Shown here: positions 20,030 through 30,797 of the stretch, piece after piece | How the letters are laid out: every line of letters begins with the position of its first letter | Numbering within the stretch: the stretch's first letter is position 1 | Source: Nilaparvata lugens | Taxonomy: Eukaryota; Arthropoda; Insecta; Hemiptera; Delphacidae | NCBI RefSeq assembly: GCF_014356525.2 | Contig: NC_052517.1 | Span: 7,521,500 to 7,585,499, forward strand | Length of the DNA: 64,000 nucleotides | Reading direction: 5' to 3' | The notes under the pieces: model-generated | Databases searched by the model: none | What the model was told of the DNA's origin: nothing | Seen by the model: only the letters and a program-made list of their open reading frames with translations | Position numbers and translations under genes: made by a program

Positions 20030-20400
20030 TGGATCGATTATCAATAAAAAAATATCGAACTATTCACGGATCAATCACTCATATAAATATTTATGGGATT
20101 CAGTTTTCATTACTCGATAATCAATGGAATTATATCGACTTTGATGCAATTCACGTATCAATCACTAAAAATTTGATGCAATTCACGAATTAATCACTAA
20201 AATATTGATTAGTATTTTGATTTCGAGACTCAATCAACGATGAAATTATCGACTTGGATGCAATTCACGAATCAATCACTAATAAAAATATCGATTACTA
20301 TTTAGATTTCGACACTCAATAATCGATAAATTATTCAAAAGAGTTCGATCAGCTTTCACGAATTTCTCACTTCGATATTTAGATAAAATTTTGATTACAA
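20030..20400. repeat. Degenerate tandem repeat rich in ATCRAT motifs
   Basis: GATGCAATTCACGAATCAAT occurs repeatedly (about 20,146, 20,171, 20,246) along with ATCGATTA, AATCGATAA and ATCAATCACT. Period is roughly 30-110 bp and irregular. It lies just upstream of the candidate exon on the minus strand and could be promoter sequence with homeodomain/Cut-type sites, or simply a decayed minisatellite. Confidence 0.45.
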
Positions 20401-20591
20401 GTCTTTGTCGCTACTATTGTATAGTTTATGGCGTCATGTTATCACTGTTAGGAAATGCAAACATAGAAAGTTTAATATTCTACTGATTTATGAATAATTG
20501 AATATTATTTTGTTCTTGTAATAAATTATGATTTATGAATATTTTTTCGCTTAATATTTTATGGTGACATGTTATTACTGGTAAAAAGTAC

Positions 20592-20957
20592 TATAGTGAG
20601 GTTCACGTTATAATGGCAGTGTATTGCTATCCTTGTCTATCAGTCAACAAAGCGGATAGCGCTATCTCTTTCTCTCGCTTTGCTCTGTTACCAAATCATC
20701 TTTTAACAATGGAGAATTAATAATTAATTAACAAAACATTCCATATTAACTATGAAAATTCATTATGAAATTATAGAAAAATATAATTTCTTACTCAATA
20801 AAATATAATTGATTATTTTTAACGAGAATGAACAGTTAAAATTACATCAATAAACCTGTATCAACTACCGTCTATAGAAGGCATTGACAAGACAGAGGTT
20901 CGGCAACGTTGTTCACCTATCTTTCTACACTGCCATTATAACGAGGACCTCACTATA
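20592..20957. mobile_element. MITE family M1, copy a (uninterrupted)
   Basis: TIRs of about 28 bp: TATAGTGAGGTTCACGTTAT at the left and ATAACGAGGACCTCACTATA at the right, both followed inward by the AATGGCAGTG / CACTGCCATT block. TA at both edges would fit a Tc1/mariner-type target. 366 bp, no coding sequence. This is the reference copy for the interrupted ones at 31,269, 38,496 and 62,165. Confidence 0.8.
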
Positions 20958-21321
20958 GCATAGAGTGAGGTGAATATTGTACTGAATTATGAATCAATTA
21001 TTCGTTTGTTCTCCTAAATTATTTATTATGTTTCATGGATATTAATTTATTTGTATGCACACTGTATGTATAGAGTTTGTTAAGGCATTACTTTCAAAAC
21101 TGTATCATGCTACATAAAAAGGGAAATCAGTTAATTTTTGTTTAGTTGAGCAATATAACAATATTCCTCAGTTCTTACATTCGTTCTATTTATCACTTAG
21201 ACCTACTATTTGTATGTTTTGATCAGTGTATACTTGTAAAAAGGTACTAGTAAACCTTTATTCTGTATGTAATTGTCACTGCGATGTCCGTATTATACTA
21301 TATGTCTGTATTACTGTCTTA
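20958..21321. other. AT-rich, degenerate tandem repeats begin
   Basis: From about 21,230 a motif like ATTATGTTCAACTAG with TGTCTGTATT recurs every 70-90 bp up to 21,980, interrupted by MITE M3a. No gene. Confidence 0.4.
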
Positions 21322-21329
21322 GTATTATC

Positions 21330-21603
21330 ATAGAGAAACAATAGCGTGAGTAGATATGCCATGGTATAGGGCGTTTATGTCGCAACTTTTACTGTTATCT
21401 CAAGCCGATTAATGTCGATTATTGTCGATTTTTACTGTTTTGTTAGGGTAAGAGTGTATGAACGGCACAATATGAGAGACTACCAGCGTCATAAAGCTTC
21501 ACAGGAAAGAACTACGTGGACTATCAGCTTGAGATAACAGTAAAAGTTGCGACATAAACGCCCTATACCATGGGATATCTACTCACGCTATTGCTTCTCT
21601 ATG
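21330..21603. mobile_element. hAT-type MITE family M3, copy a
   Basis: TIRs of about 80 bp: ATAGAGAAACAATAGCGTGA left, and its complement ending in CTCTATG right. Flanked by GTATTATC (21,322-21,329) and GTATTATT (21,604-21,611), an 8-bp target duplication with one change. 8-bp duplications point to the hAT superfamily. Two further copies (31,830 and 38,638) have perfect 8-bp duplications. No transposase. Confidence 0.85.
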
Positions 21604-21611
21604 GTATTATT

Positions 21612-22020
21612 TTCAACTAGCTTTTACTTGATGTCTTTATTCTACTGTTATCTGTATTCATTTATTTATTTATTCATTTAATCATTTAGAATTACACAAT
21701 TTACACAACCTATTACTGTATTATGTTCAACTGGCTTTTACAGTTTTTATATATGTTTAAAGGTGTTCTAGAACTTATATTCTACAGATAATTGTTACTG
21801 CATGTCTATATTATGTTTAACCAGATTTTACTTGTGAAAAGGAGTTCTAAAACTTATACTTTGTAGATACTTTTTACATGTCTGTATTATGTTCAATTAG
21901 ATTCAACTTTTATTAATGTGATCTAAAACATATATTTTATAGATAATTCACTAAATTATGTTCAACTAGTATTTACTTATGGTAAAATAATGTAGTTTAT
22001 CCAGAAAAAATATATTCAGA
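21612..22020. repeat. Degenerate 70-90 bp tandem repeat
   Basis: ATTATGTTCAACTGGC-like units at about 21,719, 21,810, 21,886 and 21,955, each with a TGTCTGTATT or AGATAATTG segment. Strongly diverged units. Confidence 0.45.
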
Positions 22021-22049
22021 GAGATAGGAAAAACTTCAAATTCTTATAT

Positions 22050-22201
22050 CCGGTTGCACAAAGGTCTGTTGAATTTTAATCCAGATCAAATGCCACGAGA
22101 ACCAATCAGAGAAGCCTCCTTCTCAAAAAAGCCTTCTCTGATTGGTTCTGGAAGCATTTAATCATGTTTAATTAAAATTTAACAGGCTTTTGTGTAACCG
22201 G
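22050..22201. mobile_element. MITE family M5, copy a
   Basis: About 152 bp. CCGGTTGCACAAAGGTCTGT at the left pairs with ACAGGCTTTTGTGTAACCGG at the right, and a central inverted pair AACCAATCAGAGAAG / CTTCTCTGATTGGTT makes the whole element a hairpin. A second copy is at 41,194-41,336. Confidence 0.75.
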
Positions 22202-22202
22202 T

Positions 22203-22815
22203 ACTTGGAGTTGGATTGTCTGTGTGTGTTTAGAGAATTCCTGACTTTATAGAGGTTAAATTGAAACAGATAATAATTAAAACTATGATTGAGTTTCAAG
22301 TAAGTTCAATACTGAAGTAACTTCGATTAGGTTTCAAACACTGAGAAAAGTATCATCGATAATAGTATTATTATTGAAATCAATCTCAATAATTTTGAAA
22401 TGAAGCAAAAACCGTTAAAGGGTTAAATAAACTATGTTTTTGAAAAAAAATGTGGATGTAACAAAAATTAAACTGTGTTTCTTCAATAATTATGGAAAAA
22501 TTCCACATTCAGCTAATTTTAACTGTGTTTTTTTCAAAATATTCTCTCGATTCAATAAACCTTTCAATCGAAACAGTTTAGAATAAAAACTATAAAATAC
22601 TTTGATGAAATTCAATATCGAGCACTGAGATAAGTATCGTAGATGGTGTAGAAGTAACGCGAACACCGATGGAATAAAGTTAATGACAGTTAAAGTTGAC
22701 CGACGTTAACACAAGAAAGTTCCGACCCGTTTGATAGTTTTCGTATCACTAACTGAACTTGGAAAGGATGTCCGAATCAAACGGCGATTTCCGGAGTAGT
22801 CGAAGGTTATCTGAG
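22203..22815. other. No recognisable feature
   Basis: AT-rich single-copy-looking sequence. Nothing supported. Confidence 0.45.
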
Positions 22816-22819
22816 GGAA

Positions 22820-23350
22820 ATTGAACGATTAATAGGAGGGAAAAAAGGGAGGGAGCGAGGGAAAAAGAGAGAAAATCTGGGAAAAAAGGGAAAACTTTTG
22901 GAAGGTGGCTGTTGAGCACTGGGGTGTTGGTATAAAGGTGAGGGAAAGTTTGAGGTGGGAGATAGAAATGTGTTGAGAGGGAAAAATGTGGTGGGAAAGG
23001 GAAAAGGGAGAAAATCTGGGAAAAAGGGAAACTCATACAAAGGTGGCTGTTAAGCAGGGGTGGTGATATAAAGGTGAGGGAAAGTTTGAATTGGGAGATA
23101 GAAATGTGTTTAGAGGGAAAAATGTGGGGGAAAAGGGGAATAATATGGGAAATGAGGGAAAAAATATGGGAAATGAGGGAAATTTCAGTTTGGAAACTGT
23201 GGAGTGAGTTGGAAGTAAAGTTTGAAGTGAGAAATAAAAATGTGTTGGGAGGAAAATGTGGAGGAAAAGGTAAATAAAGTGGGAAATAATACGGGAAATG
23301 AGGGAAATTTCAAGAAAGTTTGGAAATTGTGGAGTGAGTTGGAAGTTCAA
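22820..23350. repeat. Purine-rich tandem repeat, about 137 bp unit
   Basis: AGGTGGCTGTT at 22,903 recurs at 23,040, and the following GGTGAGGGAAAGTTTGA, GAGATAGAAATGTGTT and GGGAAAAATGTGG blocks recur in step. A third, more diverged unit runs to 23,350. Pro/Phe/Ser-rich ORFs on the minus strand are artefacts of GGGAAA composition. Confidence 0.65.
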
Positions 23351-24364
23351 GGTAGAATATAATATATATTATGTGGATATCGTATGTATATAATGGATGA
23401 TGAAATGTGGGAACAGGGAATAAATGAGGCAAAAGTGAAGAAATAGAAGGGAATTTATAAAAAAGAGAAAGAAGTTAAGAAGGGATTTGATAGAAGATAG
23501 TGAGGAGTTGGGAATTTTATGAAAATTGGACTTGCATTTTATATTTTGAAAATGTGGAAGAATTCTATCATTTTCACTTTCATAGTGAAATTTTTGAGAA
23601 TTCTAAGGGTTCATCCTTTTATTGGGTACACAATGAGGAATTCGGTGGAAGGGGAATATTAAGAGAGAGAAATAATACAAAAAGAAAGAGCGAAAAAATT
23701 GGGATAACAATAATTGAAAACCGGGAAAAAAGCAGAGAGAAAAAATTGTGAGAAAAATGGTGAAAAACAATCATGAGAGAACGGAGAAAATATATGATGT
23801 AGGAAGAGAAAATCGAGCAAGGAGAGGGGAAGTTCTTATATTTTTGTTTCTTCTTTGGGGTTGAGTAGAGGGTTAAGATCTCCGAGTATTCATTCTAATA
23901 TTATTTTCATGTTATTCTATTTTTTTTTGTATTATTTCTATAAAAACTAGTCTCTAGGACTAACCATTATTTTGCTCTCTTATTTCTTATCCTAAAATAT
24001 TAATTTTTATTGCTAAAGTCTTTCAGTGAAGCCTATAGTTCTAATCTATAATATTTAACTACTATAAATTAAATTATTTCACTTTATTCTTGATTGACAG
24101 ATTAGAATTTGAAAATAATTAGGAGCCGGATAAAATAATTGAATAATGGGAACGTTGAAAAAAATCATGAGACCAGAGTAATTCATAAGATGGGAAAATC
24201 ATGTAGGCAAGGAAGAAAATTTTGAGAAAATCTTGGAGAAAATTTAGTTAATAATGGAAAAAGAATTAAGAATATGGAAGATAATTAAATTATCTAATTC
24301 AATTTTTATTCAAATTCTTTAATTATTTAATTTAATTTAAATTTATTACCTAAATTTTAGGTAA
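23351..24364. other. No recognisable feature
   Basis: AT- and purine-rich. An 83-codon ORF (23,500-23,751) has no recognisable motif and low-complexity Lys/Glu content. Confidence 0.4.
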
Positions 24365-24601
24365 TCTATACTATAATAAAGGAACGAACTGGCTTATACA
24401 CGTACGGGATAGGAAAATTATGTTTGACGCATCATCACGTCTCAACTACTCAACTGATTCACTTGAAATGTTGCATATAGATTCTCAATCAACCAAGGAT
24501 GGTTATAGGCCTATTTTCAATTCCTCAAGATTTCATAATGTCAAATTTTCAATTTGTCATGTTCTAAAATTGACCCTTTCGAAGCACGGGTTACCTGCTA
24601 G
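24365..24601 (+). mobile_element. Non-autonomous Helitron, copy 1 of a tandem pair
   Basis: A|TCTATACTATAATAAAGG at the 5' end; the 3' end is CGAAGCACGGGTTACCTGCTAG|T, matching the Helitron rule of a hairpin about 10 nt before a CTAG terminus. The left hairpin arm has decayed (CCCTTTCGAA...). 237 bp, no Rep/helicase. An ORF of 62 codons inside is not kept in the second copy. Confidence 0.75.
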
Positions 24602-24620
24602 TTTATAATAATTTAGGTTA

Positions 24621-24845
24621 TCTATACTATAATAAAGGAAAGAACTGGCTTATACACGTACGGGATAGGAAAATAAATTATGTTTGACGCATCACCACGT
24701 CTCAACTACTGGACTGATTTACTTGAAATTTTGCATATAGGTTCTCAATCAACCAAGGATTGCTATAGGCCTTTTATCATTTCTTCAAGATTTCATTACG
24801 TCAAGTTTTAAAATGAACCCTTGCGTAGCACGGGTTACTTGCTAG
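24621..24845 (+). mobile_element. Non-autonomous Helitron, copy 2 of a tandem pair
   Basis: Same ends as 24,365-24,601, only 19 bp downstream: A|TCTATACTATAATAAAGG ... GCACGGGTTACTTGCTAG|T. Head-to-tail spacing suggests either tandem insertion or duplication including the spacer. Confidence 0.75.
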
Positions 24846-24884
24846 TGCATAATATTCTGTCATTCAAAGAATATGATATATAGT

Positions 24885-24897
24885 ACTATATATATAT

Positions 24898-24955
<58 letters not shown>
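24885..24955. repeat. (TA)n microsatellite
   Basis: About 70 bp of alternating TA with two interruptions. Confidence 0.9.
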
Positions 24956-24956
<1 letters not shown>

Positions 24957-25577
24957 TATTCGAAGAATAATAGTACGGGATAGGAAAATTGGAGTAAGTT
25001 GAGAGAGAAAGTAAAGGAAAATTCTTGTACAAAGGGAAAATTAGGCAAGAATTACGAAAAAATAATGGGAAAACTCTTTCATAAAGGGAAATCTAAGCAA
25101 GGAAGAGGGGAAAAATGGGAAATTCTCATAGCTTTCTCCCCGTTGAGGGTTAAGGTCTCCGAGAATATTATTCTAATATTACCCTTTCCCCTAATAGAAA
25201 GTTGTTGATGTAAAAACAATAAAAGCGTATTAGTCACGTGATAAATGTATTGTTAGAAATGGGGAAATCGTTCCATATTTCCTATACGGAAATGTATTAT
25301 ATGGTTTATTTTAAATCTTGATGGGTGAAGCAATTCCACCAGGAAACGTTTAAAAGTATATTTTAGAAATAGGAAATACTCATACGGGATTCCTTTCAGT
25401 AGGCTTCATATTACTATATTAAGATACACGTTATGAAGTCTGTGGAGATGTGGATAAAACGGAAAAGTTGCAAATTTTTCTTTTCCATTGGCTATTTCAT
25501 GGTATCTTCAAATAAAATGATTCTACCATGATCTATCAATTATCTACTTCAAAAATGATCTACCATGATCCAAGTCA
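24956..25577. other. No recognisable feature
   Basis: Purine- and AT-rich. It includes the TACGGGATAGGAAAATT piece of the Helitron family at about 24,973; otherwise nothing. Confidence 0.4.
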
Positions 25578-26243
25578 TCTATATATAGGCCTATATAAAA
25601 GCGAAATGGCACTCACTTCCAGCGTTTTTTAGCGTTTTCTCAGCTTTATCGAGAACAAATGAACAAAAAATGTTCAAAGTTAGTACAGAAGCTCAGCTAG
25701 GGTGTAATAATGTTGTGTTAGAAGGGGTTTGCAATAACGAGAAAGATACGCCCAAAATTAGTGTTTTTCCAGCGTTTTTGCGCTTTCTCAGCTTTATCGA
25801 ATACAAATGAACAGAAAATGTTCAAATTTACTACAGAAGCTCAGCTGGGGTGTAATAATGTTGTGTTAGAAGGAATTTGAAATAACGCCAAAGATACGCT
25901 GAAAATTAGCGGTTTTTGCGTTTACTCAGTTATTTCATCAAATAATAGACAGAAAATGTTCAAATTTGGTACCGAGGTTTAGCTTCTAAAAATTTTGTGA
26001 TGAGGTGACTTTAATATTCCATCAAAGATACGCCCAAAATTAGCGTTTTTCCAACGTTTTTCTCATCTTTTCCGGGTTTTCTTAGTACTTTGACTTTCTG
26101 ATGGAATGAAGCATGCTCAAATGAAAAATGCAGGCGAGCGAAGCGAGCTCGCTGATCTCATTTTTGGACGATCCAGTCGGGGGTCCAGGGGGCGGGCCCC
26201 CTGGCTTGACGGATATGGCGAGCGAAGCAAGTCTGACCGCTAG
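25578..26243 (+). mobile_element. Helitron-like family H, copy 3 (variant interior)
   Basis: Same ends as copies 1 and 2 (A|TCTATATATAGGCC... AAGCGAAATGGCACTC; right end CTGACCGCTAG|T) but the middle holds about three tandem units of roughly 120-130 bp with TTCTCAGCTTTATCGA and CAGAAAATGTTCAAA. The 3' foldback is reduced to one arm plus the GGCGAGCGAAGCGAG block. Confidence 0.6.
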
Positions 26244-26294
26244 TTCCCAAAAATAGTGTCCTTGGTATATATACCCGGATGATCTCACATTAGT

Positions 26295-26836
26295 AATAGT
26301 TATTTGTGCAACTAGTGCGCAAAGTGACAGTTTGCTGCACCGAAAGAAACGTTTACGCCCGAGCCGTAGGCGAGGGCGGAATGGTTTCTTGAGTGCAGCA
26401 GAGGAACTTTGCGCACGTATTTCACATTAAGTTTTTCCTACAGTTACCATTGAATATGAAAAGTGGGTAATTATGGGTAAAATTGCCTGAAATGCATCAA
26501 ATGTTTTTCTGTGTAATTTTATTATTGATGAAAACCTTAATTTATTGTCAAATAGAATAAAAATGTTGTCCTTGGTTATAATATCTAATACTAATAATTA
26601 GCGCGTTGTGCTTGGTTGCACCTCTGCTCACTATAGCAGCCACAGCAGTCACTGTTACCAACTTCATTTTGATTTTGCTGCACTGTTGCTCCATATAACC
26701 TACTAAGTATTTTGCGTTGCCATGTTGCAAATCTGGAGTGCAGAAAAATTTTTCCCGCACTAGAGCGGAAAAGTGATTCTTTGCGTTCTGTAATCAGTGC
26801 AGCAATGGCCACTTTTCAACGTAACTGTAGGAAAAA
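26295..26836. mobile_element. RepA repeat, copy 1
   Basis: A 540-bp repeat with two parts. The left 110 bp (GTGCGCAAAGTGACAG to CTTTGCGCAC) folds into an imperfect hairpin with roughly 48-nt arms. The right part runs between the inverted ends TTTTTCCTACAGTTAC (about 26,436) and GTAACTGTAGGAAAAA (to 26,836). Copies at 27,680, 44,375 and 60,441 keep both parts together. On the minus strand a 73-codon frame (MAIAALITERKESLF...) persists in several copies, but so does the DNA sequence generally, so coding is not shown. Superfamily unknown. Confidence 0.7.
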
Positions 26837-26837
26837 G

Positions 26838-27365
26838 TAAATTCGTATGGCTTAAGCATGGCCGCATTTGATATAACTTGTTTCTTCACGGGTTCAAACT
26901 GACAGGGGATCCATCCCCGTGATGGTCTACATGAGCCTATCAGATCACAGTTTAGATTTGTCTATCCAAATTTGAAGATTTGTCTTGTAGGTAACTTCTA
27001 CAACGATGATTCAAGCTTATCTCTGGTTGGAACAACCATTTTTATCCTCAAAAAATACCAAAAAGGCCCCTCAAGAAACTCATAAAAATTCGCCAAGATT
27101 TGGAGAAAAAGAAACCCTAATATATATGGGTGTACAAAACACCCAATGGAATATATTTTTGTCGGAGTGAATAGAATCCCCGAGGCTGGGGATGGAAAGT
27201 AGATCCATAATTATACAAATAATGTTTCCATTAATATACAAATAAGTAATCCAATCTAAAAAAAATCTAACCTTATCTTGGACTTTGTCACCTATAAATT
27301 TGGAAGAATAATAGCACAAGGACTACCTTATTATTTTACCTGCCAATGTTATTACATAGTGTCAT
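26838..27365. other. Unassigned sequence
   Basis: Starts with a 16-bp SINE-like piece (GTAAATTCGTATGGCT). No other repeat or gene recognised. Confidence 0.35.
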
Positions 27366-27679
27366 TTGCATTGTAATAAATGAATCAATAAAATGTTCAT
27401 AATATTTAAAAATACAATAATTATATTAAATTTACAACAAATATAAATAAATTGATTTGTTTTGGAAATGAACCTACTCAACTATGGGAAACCCATGTTC
27501 TAGAGCAGGTGTTGCGGTAATACATTCAAATTTAGAGTGAGGGTGCAAATACATTGGGTAAGTGAGCTCACATATTGTTCGAAATTATGTTCTCTATATT
27601 ATGTCTTCCAGATGTTGTGATCCAGTTTTTAACTGCACATTTAAATTTTTTGTGTTCTCTATTATCTTGATGTGTACAG
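27366..27679 (-). repeat. LINE-A-related 3' end, outer half
   Basis: Minus-sense 3' part of a LINE close to LINE-A: CCATGTTCTAGAGCAGG at 27,490 matches CCATGTTCTAGAGTAGG at 12,497. It is interrupted at 27,680 by RepA and resumes at 30,582, where GGAGTTTTGGTGCTAGGTGG matches TATTTTGGTGCTAAATGATT at 12,694. Confidence 0.65.
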
Positions 27680-27972
27680 AATAGTTATTTGTGCAACTAG
27701 TGCGCAAAGTGACAGTTTGCTGCACCGAAAGAAACGTTTACGCCCGAGCCATAGGCGAGGGCGGAATGGTTTCTTGAGTGCAGCAGAGGAACTTTGCGCA
27801 CATATTTCACATTAAGTTTTTCCTACAGTTACCATTGAATATGAAAAGTGGGTAATTATGGGTAAAATTGCCTGAATAATGTAGTAGTGTTTGAATGAAG
27901 AGGCGGCTGTGTGCTGAATGTGGTGGCTGTCGGCTGTCGCTGTCATCCACTGTTGTCCTTGGTTATAATATA

Positions 27973-30327
27973 CAGGGTGTTTCAGAAGTAGTGTCGAGAA
28001 TTTTAGGGTATTGTACCTGGATGCTAGGAGACTACAAATGTCATATTTGAAGTGTCCAAAACTCAGCGGTTATCCTTATAGCTGCCATTTTGTTTTTTTC
28101 ACTTAAAAGTTTTTATCTCAAGAACGAAATGTTGTATTGATTTGAAATTTGGCATGAATATTTATGCTATAAAGACTCAATTATAAAAAATAAAAAAAAT
28201 TTTTTCGTTGAAATTTTTCAAAATGGCGGCCATTTTAAATTTTTGATGGCGAATATCTCGAAAACCGTCCATTTTACAGAAAATTTACAAGAGACAAAAA
28301 GTTAGCAAATTTTTTCACAATTCCAATGATACCTAATTTATTAAGATTGGTCGAAGAATAACAGAGAAATTAATTTTTTTCGTACTGCATGCATGACCAC
28401 TTTTCACCATTTAAAGATCAATATTAATTTTTTTTATAATTTCATGAAAACCGTTCTTATTACAGAAATATACAAGAATAACTTTCCTCCAAATTTTATT
28501 TTACATTGAAAAATATTAATTTCACTCAGATCGGTTCACTGATACTAATGCAGCAATTGCTCAAAATGCCGTCCTTCAACTTGATTACACAGTCTGCACC
28601 TTTCAATCATGGACTGTCGAACTGCTATAAAAGCATTTTCATCATCTTGAATGGCACCTGCTGCAGCAACCACTCTTGCCACAGGTCTTCTTCGTTTTCT
28701 ACTGGCGTGCTGTAAACAAGGTCTTTCATATGGCCCCAGAAAAAAAAATCTAAAGGGTTGAGGTCAGGTGAACGTGCGGGCCACGGTACTGGTCCACCCC
28801 GCCCAATCCACCGCTGACGATAGGTCATGTTCAGAAAGTCCGTAACAACATTTCCGAAATGAGCAGGGGCACCATCATGTTGAAACCAAATATTATATCT
28901 GTTTGCAAGAGGCACATCTTCCAAAAGTTCTGGTAGTACGTCTCTTAAAAAAGTAATGTACGTGGGAGAATTCAGACGATTAGGAAGAATGTATGGTCCA
29001 ATCACGCGATTACCTAAGATACCCGCCCAAACATTCAGCGAAAATCTATGCTGATAACCACGCACTTTGACCTCATGAGGATTGTCTAAGGCCCAGACGT
29101 GACTGTTGCGAGAGTTGAAGATTCCTTCTCTTGTAAAGCTGGACTCATCGGTAAATAACACATTTTCTAGAAAATTTGGTTGGATATGTCTTGCTGAAGA
29201 AACCAACGGGCACAGTTTACTCTTGGCTCATAGTCGCGTTCACCAATGAGTGAACTTTTTGAAAGCGGAAGGGGTGAAGTCTTTCCTTGTTTAGTACACG
29301 CCACACAGAAGAAGCACTTGAATTGATTTGCTTTGCAACTGCTCTCGTACTCGTTCTAGGATTGAAATCGAATTTCTGCAATACTTCCTCTTCAAAAGCA
29401 ACATTTGAACTGCTCGAGGCCTACCAGCAATACCCTGTTCCGTTCAAATGAACCAACTTCTCTCAGCCGATTGTGAGTTCTTGTGAACACCTTGTCGGAA
29501 GGGAGACGGCGGTTTGGAAATGCAGCTGCATACATTCTTCTTGCTTCGGTCGCATTGCCAAGAGCTGCTCCATACATGAAGTGAATATCGGTGTACTCCA
29601 GCGAACTAAATTCCATTACAATAATTAAATATTTGTGTAGAAGCAACGTAAGAAAATATTGAAACTGGAAATTTAAGATAGAAATAAGACCTAGGAAACG
29701 TGAGACTAAGAAATAGGAAGCACTACATCTGGTTCTTTACTTTTAATGAAACAACAATACTTTTACAAGACAAACATTATCATCTGAAAACCATTGTAAA
29801 ATCATCTGTTTGCCCATATGGAGCCATACCGAGTTTCAAAGCTTCATCTTAAATACATCTGGAATTAAAAATTAATATTGATCTTTAAATGGTGAAAAGT
29901 GGTCATGCATGCAGTACGAAAAAAATTAATTTCTCTGTTATTCTTCGACCAATCTTAATAAATTAGGTATCATTGGAATTGTGAAAAAATTTGCTAACTT
30001 TTTTGTCTCTTGTAAATTTTCTGTAAAATGGACGGTTTTCGAGATATTCGCCATCAAAAATTTAAAATGGCCGCCATTTTGAAAAATTTCAACGAAAAAT
30101 TTTTTTTTATTTTTTATAGTTGAGTCTTTATAGCATTAATATTCATGCCAAATTTCAGATCAATACAACATTTCGTTCTTGAGATAAAAATTTTCAAGTG
30201 AAAAAAACAAAATGGCAGCTATAAGGATAACCGCTGAGTTTTGGACACTTCAAATATGACATTTGTAGTCTCCTAGCATCCAGGTACAATACCCTAAAAT
30301 TCTCGACACTACTTCTGAAACACCCTG
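27973..30327 (-). mobile_element. DD41D Tc1/mariner element, full length with 461-bp TIRs
   Basis: 2,355 bp, beginning CAGGGTGTTTCAGAAGTAGT and ending with its complement, flanked by TA on both sides. The inverted repeats extend about 461 bp (27,973-28,433 against 29,867-30,327) with few differences, much longer than the 20-30 bp of classic mariners. The transposase gene lies between them on the minus strand and is broken by frameshifts. The insertion site is confirmed by empty paralogues. Confidence 0.85.
28545..29613 (-). pseudogene. DD41D transposase gene, frameshifted
   Basis: The N-terminal part (frame 29,646-29,392; likely start at the ATG of MEFSSLEY, about 29,613) reads FMYGAALGNATEARRMY and PNRRLPSDKVFTR, the helix-turn-helix domain usual in this family. 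The middle (EEEVLQKFDFNPRTSTRAV..., second helix-turn-helix) follows after a frameshift near 29,400. The catalytic part (29,206-28,625) has LFTDESSF, FQHDGAPAHF and WPARSPDLNPLDFFFWG, with 41 residues between the second and third Asp. The last 40 codons are again in another frame and end at TAG 28,545. All three catalytic Asp are intact; the frame breaks make it inactive. It would cut and paste the surrounding element. Confidence 0.85.
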
Positions 30328-30581
30328 TATAATGAATAATAATTAGCGCGTTGTGCTTGGTTGCACCTCTGCTCACTATAGCAGCCACAGCAGTCACTGT
30401 TACCAACTTCATTTTGATTTTGCTGCACTGTTGCTCCATATAACCTACTAAGTATTTTGCGTTGCCATGTTGCAAATCTGGAGTGCAGAAAAATTTTTCC
30501 CGCACTAGAGCGGAAAAGTGATTCTTTGCGTTCTGTAATCAGTGCAGCAATGGCCACTTTTCAACGTAACTGTAGGAAAAA

Positions 30582-30710
30582 TAAATTGTGGAGTTTTGGT
30601 GCTAGGTGGTTGAAGTGTCGTTGATATGTTCTCTAGCGATCGGGAAATAGGACATATTTTTTGTATAAGTTAATGAAATCTTCTAGACATACAAAGGACT
30701 GCAATGAATC
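30582..30710 (-). repeat. LINE-A-related 3' end, inner half
   Basis: Continuation of the LINE fragment interrupted at 27,680. Similarity to LINE-A fades after about 30,700. Following sequence to 30,795 has no recognised feature. Confidence 0.55.
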
Positions 30711-30797
30711 ATTATTTTTGTAGTAAGGGATGTTCTCAAAGACAGAGATAACTAATGGAGCATATTTATATTTCTTAAAATAAATTTAGTCCACTAA

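Larger units (their letters stand above)
27680..30581. mobile_element. RepA repeat, copy 2, split by a mariner element
   Basis: Left part 27,680-27,972, right part 30,328-30,581. The reading across the gap, GGTTATAATA-TATAATGAA, is exactly the uninterrupted sequence of RepA copies 3 and 4 (about 44,633 and 60,717), so the mariner inserted at a TA and duplicated it. RepA itself interrupts a LINE tail. Confidence 0.8.

Noticed and set aside
24860..25048. Tyr/Ile repeat ORF
   Set aside because: Translation of the (TA)n microsatellite.
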